Below, piece by piece: positions 57,714 to 64,000 of a stretch of DNA of 64,000 nt. Positions within the stretch are counted from its first letter, which is position 1. Each line of letters opens with the position of its first letter. A program made the position numbers and the translations under genes. The notes beneath the pieces are model-generated. The model ran no database searches and had not been told where the DNA came from. It saw only the letters and a program-made list of their open reading frames with translations. The stretch comes from Betaproteobacteria bacterium (GTDB lineage Bacteria; Pseudomonadota; Gammaproteobacteria; Burkholderiales; Burkholderiaceae_C): NCBI GenBank assembly GCA_947453725.1, contig CANGHH010000019.1:23599-87598 (forward strand), written 5' to 3'.

Positions 57714-59779
57714 CCGAACTCAAGGACCTCGAGCGCGAACTCGGCCGTTTCCGCAGCCGCCTGCTGGCCGCCGCCGGCTTCGTGCTGCTGGCGTTTTCGC
57801 TGCTGGCTGCGCGCCTGGTCTATCTGCAGGTCATCCGCCATGAAGAGCTGGCGACCCAGGCCGAGGCCAACCGCATTGCCGTGGTGCCCATCGTGCCCAA
57901 CCGCGGCCTGATCGTCGACCGCAACGGCGTCGTGCTGGCCACCAACTACTCGGCCTACACGCTGGAGATCGCGCCCCGGCGCGGCAAGGACGGCGGCAAG
58001 AACGCCAGCGTCGAGCTTGACGCGCTGATCGACGAGCTGTCGGCCGTGGTGAGCATCGAAGCCAAGGACCGCCGCCGCTTCAGGCGCCTGCAGGAAGAGC
58101 TCAAGGGCGCCGACTCGCTGCCGATCCGCACCCGGCTGAGCGACGAGGAAGTGGCGCGTTTCACCGCGCAGCGTTTCCGCTTCCCGGGCGTCGAGGTCAA
58201 GGCGCGGCTGTTCCGCAACTACCCGCTGGGCGAGACCGGTGCCCACCTGCTGGGCTACATCGGCCGCGTCAACCAGGCCGAGAAGGCCGCGATGGACGAC
58301 TGGGACGAGGCCGAGCAGGGCAACTACAAGGGCACCGAGTACATCGGCAAGCTGGGCCTCGAGCAGAGCTACGAGAAAGTGCTGCACGGCACCGCCGGCT
58401 TCGAAGAGGTCGAGACCAGCGCCGGCGGCCGCGCGGTGCGGCGCCTGAAGAGCCACCCGCCGACACCCGGCGACAAGCTGGTGCTGGCCATCGACATCAA
58501 GCTGCAGGCCCTGGTCGAAGACCTGTTCGGCGACCGCCGTGGCGCGCTGGTGGCGCTGGACCCGCGCACCGGCGAAGTGCTGGCCTTCGTCAGCAAGCCC
58601 ACCTTCGACCCGAATCTCTTCGTCGACGGCATCGACGTCGACAGCTGGCGCGAGCTGAACGAAAGCATCGACAAGCCGCTGTTGAACCGGGCGCTGCGCG
58701 GTACCTACCCGCCGGGTTCGACCTACAAGCCCTTCATGGCGATGGCCGCGCTGAACAGCGGCAAGCGCAGCCCGACGACGCTGATCAACGACACCCTGGT
58801 CTTCAACTTCGGCGGCCACCGCTTCGGCAGCCCCGAGACCGAGCGCGGCGGCATCATGGACATGCACCGCGCCATCGTGCAGTCGAGCAACGTCTATTTC
58901 TACAGCCTGGCCAACGAGATGGGCGTGGACCTGATCCACGAGCAGCTCTACCCGATGGGTTTCGGCCGCAAGACCGGCATCGACGTCGAAGGCGAAGTCA
59001 CCGGCGACCTGCCGTCCACCGAGTGGAAGAAGAAGCGCTTCAGGAAGCCCGAGCAGCAGAAGTGGTACGCCGGCGAGACCATCTCGCTGGGCATCGGCCA
59101 GGGTTACAACAACTTCACGATGCTGCAGATGGCCACCGCGACGGCCACGCTGGTCTCGGGCGGGCAGCGCTACAAGCCGCGGCTGGTGCGCGAGATCGAG
59201 GACGTGATCAGCGGCCAGCGCCAGCGCGTGGCCAGCGACGCGCTGGCGCCCTTGCCCTACAAGCCGGCCGACGTCGAGGTCATCCGCAGCGCGCTGCAAG
59301 GCGTGGCCGCCGAAGGCACGTCGCGCGCGGCCTTCGCCGGGGCCGGCTACGTCAGCGGCGGCAAGACCGGCACGGCGCAGGCGGTCGGTGCGCGGGCCAA
59401 CGAGAAGTACAACGCGTCCAAGATCGAGGAGACCCGGCGCGACCACGCGCTCTACGTCGCCGCCGCGCCGATGGACGCGCCGACGGTGGCGCTGGCCGTG
59501 ATCGTCGAGAACGCCGGCTGGGGCTCGGACTCGGCCGCGCCGATCGCCCGCCGCGTCTTCGACTACCTGCTGCTCGGCCAGTACCCGAGCGAGGAAGACC
59601 TGGCCGCGATGCGCGAGGGCAAGGCCAAGGCGCCGATCGGCACGCCGCGCCGCGCCGCCGACGTGCCGCTGCCGGGGCAGACCCTGTCGCCCGCCGCTGC
59701 GGCATCGGCGGCCGCGGTTGCTGCGGCGGCGGCCACCCTGCCGCCGCGGCTGGCCGCGATGACCGTGGCGCGACCATGA
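57710..59779 (+). CDS. mrdA: Penicillin-binding protein 2 (elongasome transpeptidase)
   Basis: Peptidoglycan transpeptidase for cell elongation, 689 residues from a GTG overlapping the mreD stop (GTGA). A membrane anchor is near 17-40 (LLAAAGFVLLAFSLLAARLV). The pedestal domain has VPNRGLIVDRNGVVLATNYS near 61-80. The transpeptidase domain has the SxxK motif YPPGSTYKP with Ser337, SxN as QSSNVYFYSL near 389, and KTG as SGGKTGTAQ near 552. The last 50 residues are an Ala/Pro-rich tail longer than in E. coli. rodA overlaps its stop by four bases. Confidence 0.96.
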   Translation: MTELKDLERELGRFRSRLLAAAGFVLLAFSLLAARLVYLQVIRHEELATQAEANRIAVVPIVPNRGLIVDRNGVVLATNYSAYTLEIAPRRGKDGGKNASVELDALIDELSAVVSIEAKDRRRFRRLQEELKGADSLPIRTRLSDEEVARFTAQRFRFPGVEVKARLFRNYPLGETGAHLLGYIGRVNQAEKAAMDDWDEAEQGNYKGTEYIGKLGLEQSYEKVLHGTAGFEEVETSAGGRAVRRLKSHPPTPGDKLVLAIDIKLQALVEDLFGDRRGALVALDPRTGEVLAFVSKPTFDPNLFVDGIDVDSWRELNESIDKPLLNRALRGTYPPGSTYKPFMAMAALNSGKRSPTTLINDTLVFNFGGHRFGSPETERGGIMDMHRAIVQSSNVYFYSLANEMGVDLIHEQLYPMGFGRKTGIDVEGEVTGDLPSTEWKKKRFRKPEQQKWYAGETISLGIGQGYNNFTMLQMATATATLVSGGQRYKPRLVREIEDVISGQRQRVASDALAPLPYKPADVEVIRSALQGVAAEGTSRAAFAGAGYVSGGKTGTAQAVGARANEKYNASKIEETRRDHALYVAAAPMDAPTVALAVIVENAGWGSDSAAPIARRVFDYLLLGQYPSEEDLAAMREGKAKAPIGTPRRAADVPLPGQTLSPAAAASAAAVAAAAATLPPRLAAMTVARP

Positions 59780-60942
59780 ACCGCAACACCGCCTTCGACC
59801 AGCCTTCGCGCTGGACCTGGGTGCGCCGGGTCTTCGGTGACTTCGACCTGCCGCTGCTGATTGCCGTGCTGCTGCTGGCCACCATCGGCCTGCTGGCCAT
59901 GTACTCGGCCGGCTACGACCATGGCACGCGTTTCGTCGACCATGGCCGCAACATGCTGCTGGCCCTGCTGGTGCTGTTCCTGGCCTCGCAGGTCTCGCCG
60001 CAGAAGCTGCAGCAGCTGGCCGTGCCGCTGTACCTGTTCGGGCTGGCGCTGCTGATCGTGACCGCCTTGCCCGGCATCGGCGTCACCAAGAAGGGCGCGA
60101 CGCGCTGGCTCAACGTCGGCGTGGTGATCCAGCCCAGCGAGATCCTGAAGATCGCCATGCCGCTGATCCTGGCCTGGTGGTTCCAGAAGCGCGAAGGGCA
60201 GCTCCGCGCGTCCGACTTCGTGCTGGCCGGCGTGATCCTGCTGCTGCCGGTGGCCCTGGTCGTCAAGCAGCCCGACCTGGGTACAGCGCTGCTGATCCTG
60301 GCCAGCGGCCTCTACGTGATGTTCTTCGCCGGCCTGTCGTGGAAGCTGGTGGTGCCGGTGCTGGTGACCGGCGCCATCGCCATCGCCGCCGTCGTGCTGA
60401 CCGCCGACCGGATCTGCGAGCCCGGTGTGAAATGGCCGCTGATGCGCGACTACCAGCAGCACCGCGTCTGCACGCTGCTCGACCCGACGACCGACCCGCT
60501 GGGCAAGGGCTTCCACATCATCCAGGGCATGATCGCGATCGGTTCGGGCGGGCTGTCGGGCAAGGGCTTCATGCAGGGCACGCAGACCCACCTGGAATTC
60601 ATCCCCGAGCGCACCACCGACTTCATCTTCGCCGCCTTCAGCGAGGAGTTCGGCCTGGCCGGCGTGCTGCTGCTGATCAGCAGCTTCATCTTCCTGATCT
60701 TCCGCGGGCTGATGATCGCCGCCGAAGCGCCCACCGTCTTCACCCGCCTGCTGGCCGGCGCGGTGACGCTGAGCTTCTTCACCTACGCCTTCGTCAACAT
60801 GGGCATGGTCAGCGGCATCCTGCCGGTGGTCGGCGTGCCCTTGCCCTTCATCAGCTACGGCGGCACGGCGATGGTCACGCTGGGGCTGGGGCTGGGCATC
60901 CTGATGTCGGTGGCCCGCAGCCGCCGGTTGATGCAGAGCTAG
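59776..60942 (+). CDS. mrdB: Rod-shape peptidoglycan polymerase RodA
   Basis: SEDS-family glycosyltransferase partner of PBP2, 388 residues, polytopic. SEDS blocks: KKGATRWLNVGVVIQPSEIL near 108-127, KQPDLGTALLILASGLYVMF near 165-184, the catalytic-region loop GGLSGKGFMQGTQTHLEFIP, ERTTDFIFAAFSEEFGLAG near 257-300, and GVPLPFISYGGTAMVTLGLG near 355-374. It starts in ATGA overlap with mrdA. The stop overlaps the stop of the convergent histidine kinase gene by four bases. Confidence 0.96.
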   Translation: MNRNTAFDQPSRWTWVRRVFGDFDLPLLIAVLLLATIGLLAMYSAGYDHGTRFVDHGRNMLLALLVLFLASQVSPQKLQQLAVPLYLFGLALLIVTALPGIGVTKKGATRWLNVGVVIQPSEILKIAMPLILAWWFQKREGQLRASDFVLAGVILLLPVALVVKQPDLGTALLILASGLYVMFFAGLSWKLVVPVLVTGAIAIAAVVLTADRICEPGVKWPLMRDYQQHRVCTLLDPTTDPLGKGFHIIQGMIAIGSGGLSGKGFMQGTQTHLEFIPERTTDFIFAAFSEEFGLAGVLLLISSFIFLIFRGLMIAAEAPTVFTRLLAGAVTLSFFTYAFVNMGMVSGILPVVGVPLPFISYGGTAMVTLGLGLGILMSVARSRRLMQS

Positions 60943-62468
60943 ACCGTTGCCGTCGGCGGTCTGGCCGGCGGTGGCGCCAGCGGGATGCGCACCGTGAACA
61001 AGGTACCCGGCGCCTGGGCTGTCTCGCCGCTGCGCGGCCTTGCGTCGGTCACCGTCACGCTGGCGCCGTGGCGCTGCGCCACTTCGAGCACGATGGCCAG
61101 GCCCAGGCCGCTGCCGTCGACCTGCGTACCGAGGGCCCGGTAGAAGGGCCGGAACACCGCTTCGCGCTCGGCCGGCGCGATCCCGGGGCCGGTGTCTTCG
61201 ACCTGCACGACCACGTGCAGGCCCAGCGCGTCGGGCAACACGCGCGCCGTCACCGTGCCGCCTTGCGGCGTGTACTGCAGCGCGTTGTCGACGAGGTTGC
61301 GGATCATCTCGGTGAGCAGCACCGGTTCGCCCATCAGCCGCGTGCCGGCCGACGCGGCCTTGCTTTCCGGGCCTTCGTAGCCGAGGTCGATGCGGCGCTC
61401 GATGGCGCGCGGCACGAAGTCGCGCACCACGGCGCGCGTCACGGCCGCGATGTCGACCAGCTGGTGGCGTGCGACCTGACCGGTGTCCTCGGCCCTTGCC
61501 ATCGCCAGCAGCTGGTTGACCATGTGCGCGGCGCGCTGCGTCGACAGCGCGATCTGGCGCAGCGAGTGCTTCATCGAGACCGGGTCGCCGCGTCCGCTGT
61601 CGATCTCGCGCGCCGCCAGCTCGGCCTGCATGCGCAGCCCGGCCAGCGGCGTCTTCAGCTGGTGCGCGGCGTCGGCCAGGAAGTGGCGCTGCGCGGCGAT
61701 GGTGTGGTCCAGCCGCTGCAGCAGGTCGTTGATGGCGCGCACCAGCGGCGCCACCTCGTCGGGCACATTGCCTTCGGCGATCGGGCTCAGGTCGGTGCTC
61801 TCGCGGCGCCGGATGCGCTGCTGCAAATCGGCCAGCGGGCGGATGCCGCGGGCCAGCGCGAACCACACCAGCACCACCGCCAGCGGCAGGATGACGAACT
61901 GCGGCAGGATCACGCCCTTGATGATTTCGGTGGCCAGCTGCGAGCGCTTGCCCAGCGTCTCGGCCACCTGCACCAGCGCTTCGTTGCCGCCCGGCCCGGC
62001 CGCCGAGGCGCCGACCCACAGGTAGGCCACGCGCACCGGCTCGTCGCCGATCATGTCGTCGCGAAAGCGCACGTTGGGGTCGGCCGCCCGGCCATCGACA
62101 GCCAGCGCCCTGTCATCGCTGGGTACCACCAGCCCGGCCTCGCCGGCCAGCAATTCGCCGCGCCGGCCGAGCACCTGGTAGTAGGTGCGGTCGTCGTCGT
62201 CCTCGCGCGCCAGCAGGGCGGCGGTGCGTTCCAGCTCGGACTTGACCTGCGTGGCCGGCTGCATGCCGGTGGCCACCTGCAGCGTCGCCTGGCGCGAGAG
62301 CGCCCGCACCAGATCGGCCAGCTCGCGGTCGTAAGGACGGTTGGCGATGGTCTGCGCCACCACCCAGGTCAGGCCGAGGCTCATCGGCCACAGCAGCAGC
62401 AGCGGGGCGAGCATCCAGTCGAGGATCTCGCCGAACAGCGAGCGCTGTTCGTTTTGTTCGGCGGGCAT
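60939..62468 (-). CDS. Sensor histidine kinase, TctE/QseC-like
   Basis: Membrane sensor kinase of 509 residues. N-terminal FGEILDWMLAPLLLLWPMSL (first membrane helix near 14-35) is typical of TctE-type kinases. A periplasmic sensor region (about 40-160) is followed by a second helix near 175-195 and a HAMP-like linker (LADLQQRIRRRESTDLSPIA). HisKA carries the His in FLADAAHQLKTPLAGL near 266, and HATPase has LVDNALQYTPQGG, DTGPGIAP and GSGLGLAIV. The ATG at 62468 fits family N-termini; a GTG at 62528 is possible. It follows its response regulator by 64 bases. In TctDE systems the stimulus is tricarboxylate; here it is unknown. Confidence 0.9.
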   Translation of the reverse strand: MPAEQNEQRSLFGEILDWMLAPLLLLWPMSLGLTWVVAQTIANRPYDRELADLVRALSRQATLQVATGMQPATQVKSELERTAALLAREDDDDRTYYQVLGRRGELLAGEAGLVVPSDDRALAVDGRAADPNVRFRDDMIGDEPVRVAYLWVGASAAGPGGNEALVQVAETLGKRSQLATEIIKGVILPQFVILPLAVVLVWFALARGIRPLADLQQRIRRRESTDLSPIAEGNVPDEVAPLVRAINDLLQRLDHTIAAQRHFLADAAHQLKTPLAGLRMQAELAAREIDSGRGDPVSMKHSLRQIALSTQRAAHMVNQLLAMARAEDTGQVARHQLVDIAAVTRAVVRDFVPRAIERRIDLGYEGPESKAASAGTRLMGEPVLLTEMIRNLVDNALQYTPQGGTVTARVLPDALGLHVVVQVEDTGPGIAPAEREAVFRPFYRALGTQVDGSGLGLAIVLEVAQRHGASVTVTDARPRSGETAQAPGTLFTVRIPLAPPPARPPTATV

Positions 62469-62532
62469 GGCGTCGATTGTGGGCGGACCGCCCTGCGCCG
62501 CGCTGACAGCGCCCGACGCCACCGTCACCGCA

Positions 62533-63210
62533 TCAAGCCGATATCTTTTCCAGGCAGTAGCCCAGGCCCCGCACGGTGGCGATGCGCACCGGGCCTTGCT
62601 CGATCTTTTTGCGCAGCCGGTGGATGTAGACCTCGATGGCGTTGTTGCTGACTTCCTCGCCCCATTCGCACAGGCGCTCGACCAGCTGGTCCTTGCTGAC
62701 CAGGCGCCCTGCGCGCTGCAGCAGCACCTCCAGCAGGCTCAGCTCACGCGCGCTCAGCTCGACCATCTGGTCGTTCAGGTAGGCCACGCGGCCGGTGGCG
62801 TCGAAAGTCAGCGGCCCGTGCTTCAGCAGGTTCGAGGCGGTGCCCAGGCCGCGCCGCGTCAGCGCCCGGACGCGGGCTTCCAGCTCCTGCAGCGAGAAGG
62901 GCTTGGCCATGTAGTCGTCGGCACCCAGGTCGAGGCCCTTGACGCGCTGCTCGACGCTGTCGGCGGCGGTCAGGATCAGCACCGGCACACTGCTGCCGCG
63001 GCCACGCATCTTGCGCAAGACCTCGAAGCCGTGCAGCTTGGGCAGGCCGAGGTCGAGGATCAGCAGATCGAATTCATGCGCCGCCAGCGCCGCGTCGGCC
63101 TCGCTGCCGTTGCCAACCTGGTCCACGGCATAGCCCGAGGCGCGCAAGGAACGAAGCAGCCCGTCGGCCAGAACCTGGTCGTCTTCGGCAATCAGAATGC
63201 GCATCGACAT
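62533..63210 (-). CDS. OmpR-family response regulator, TctD/QseB-like
   Basis: Response regulator of 225 residues. The receiver (1-120) has acidic pocket E9-D10-D11, phospho-acceptor D53 in LLILDLGLPKLHG, and the KPF motif in DDYMAKPFSLQEL near 103. The OmpR winged helix (about 130-222) contains VELSARELSLLEVLLQRAGR, LVSKDQLVERLCEWG and VYIHRLRKKIE. It is transcribed together with the downstream TctE/QseC-like kinase and divergently from recA. Confidence 0.93.
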   Translation of the reverse strand: MSMRILIAEDDQVLADGLLRSLRASGYAVDQVGNGSEADAALAAHEFDLLILDLGLPKLHGFEVLRKMRGRGSSVPVLILTAADSVEQRVKGLDLGADDYMAKPFSLQELEARVRALTRRGLGTASNLLKHGPLTFDATGRVAYLNDQMVELSARELSLLEVLLQRAGRLVSKDQLVERLCEWGEEVSNNAIEVYIHRLRKKIEQGPVRIATVRGLGYCLEKISA

Positions 63211-63349
63211 CTCTCCGGTGCAGGCGGGGCGGAGGCCTAGCCTCGGTGGTGGGCGAATTCTAGGGAGGCGCCGCCCTTGCCGGCCGGCGATGCGGCCCTT
63301 CTCCTGGAAACCCCCAAGCGGGTGGCCCCCAGGAGTTACCCCGAAAGGA

Positions 63350-63365
63350 CTGTACGTCTATCCAG
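63350..63365 (+). promoter_or_regulatory. LexA-type SOS box upstream of recA
   Basis: CTGTACGTCTATCCAG fits CTG-N10-CAG, one base from the full CTGT-N8-ACAG form. It lies 46 bases before the recA ATG and just upstream of a -10-like CATAAT (63375-63380). Position and sequence agree with LexA control of recA. Confidence 0.75.
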
Positions 63366-63411
63366 CCCTTGCAGCATAATGGCGCCAAATTCCGGAACCC
63401 AGGAGAACCCC

Positions 63412-64000
63412 ATGGACGCACCCGTCAAAGCGCTGAACACCGAAAAAGCCAAGGCCCTGCAGGCCGCCCTGGCGCAGATTGAAAAGCAGTTCGGCAAAGG
63501 CTCGATCATGCGCCTGGGCGAAGGCGAGGTGATCGAGGACATCCAGGTGGTCTCCACCGGCTCGCTGGGTCTGGACATCGCCTTGGGCGTCGGTGGCCTG
63601 CCGCGCGGCCGGGTCATCGAAATCTACGGCCCTGAGTCGTCGGGCAAGACCACGCTGACGCTGCAGGTCATCGCCGAAATGCAGAAGCAGGCCGGCACCT
63701 GCGCCTTCATCGACGCCGAGCACGCGCTCGACATCCAGTACGCGCAGAAGCTGGGTGTCAACCTGCAGGAACTGCTGATCAGCCAGCCCGACACGGGCGA
63801 ACAGGCGCTGGAAATCGTCGACGCGCTGGTGCGCTCGGGTTCCATCGACCTGATCGTCATCGACTCGGTGGCCGCGCTGACGCCCAAGGCCGAACTCGAA
63901 GGTGAAATGGGCGACAGCCTGCCCGGCCTGCAGGCCCGCCTGATGAGCCAGGCGCTGCGCAAGTTGACCGCCACGATCAAGAAGACCAACACCATGGTCA
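63412..64000 (+). CDS. recA: Recombinase RecA, 3' part cut by window edge
   Basis: DNA-dependent ATPase for homologous recombination and LexA cleavage. About 196 N-terminal residues are visible: EKAKALQAALAQIEKQFGKG near 10-30, Walker A EIYGPESSGKTTLTLQVI near 71-88, EHALDIQYAQKLGV near 104, and Walker B DLIVIDSVAALTPKAELEGE near 144-163. The ATG at 63412 has AGGAGAACCC upstream. The rest lies beyond the window. Confidence 0.98.
   Translation, partial: MDAPVKALNTEKAKALQAALAQIEKQFGKGSIMRLGEGEVIEDIQVVSTGSLGLDIALGVGGLPRGRVIEIYGPESSGKTTLTLQVIAEMQKQAGTCAFIDAEHALDIQYAQKLGVNLQELLISQPDTGEQALEIVDALVRSGSIDLIVIDSVAALTPKAELEGEMGDSLPGLQARLMSQALRKLTATIKKTNTMV

Noticed and set aside
59023..60942. Fusion of mrdA-end and rodA in one frame
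   Set aside because: The upstream part is an out-of-frame reading of mrdA. rodA has its own ATG at 59776 overlapping the mrdA stop.

Overview
The window looks like a chromosomal segment of a high-GC betaproteobacterium of the order Burkholderiales (Rubrivivax/Ideonella/Leptothrix/Roseateles-like). The support is the thiL-pgpA, lptD-surA-rsmA, gatCAB/mreBCD-mrdAB and recA blocks, a TctD/TctE-like two-component pair and a PEP-CTERM protein. Genus is not resolved. All product names come from reading translated motifs; no database search was run.

Layout. 1-8.8 kb: pgpA (cut by the window edge), thiL and a FixJ-type regulator/sensor kinase pair divergent from maeB (malic enzyme with a phosphotransacetylase-like domain). 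Next comes a small cassette with a secreted RNase Sa-type ribonuclease and its barstar inhibitor, beside a 35-bp direct repeat of the maeB 3' end. 8.0-16.2 kb: housekeeping genes (rsmA, surA, lptD, a DedA membrane protein, an M20 peptidase, an alpha/beta hydrolase, a VOC protein).

16.3-34.4 kb: a beta-glucan utilisation locus. It holds GH81, three GH17, two GH16, GH30 and GH1 enzymes, a glycan-binding-type lipoprotein with a tandem repeat, an outer-membrane barrel, a GPH-type sugar symporter and a LacI regulator. Four copies of the palindrome TGAAAGCGCTTTCA lie upstream of its transcription units. The exported and non-exported enzymes suggest outside depolymerisation followed by import and cytoplasmic finishing of beta-1,3(1,6)-gluco-oligosaccharides.

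34.5-49.3 kb: an accessory island inserted at the 3' end of xth (exonuclease III). The last 123 bp of xth occur three times, as two remnants plus the intact gene. They delimit two tandem units that share terminal sequences but have no visible recombinase. Unit A carries a PEP-CTERM protein, a HepT-MntA toxin-antitoxin pair between perfect 136-bp repeats, a Tat-exported FAH-family protein, and an M20 amidohydrolase/diaminopropionate ammonia-lyase pair with an Lrp regulator. Unit B carries a LysR regulator lacking a normal start codon and a Rieske oxygenase/reductase/SDR/aldehyde dehydrogenase operon ending in an orphan solute-binding protein.

49.3-64 kb: core genes again: xth, pyrE, a DUF4124 protein, gatCAB, mreBCD-mrdA-mrdB, a two-component system, and the start of recA behind a LexA-type box. 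No rRNA, tRNA, CRISPR array or complete insertion sequence was found.
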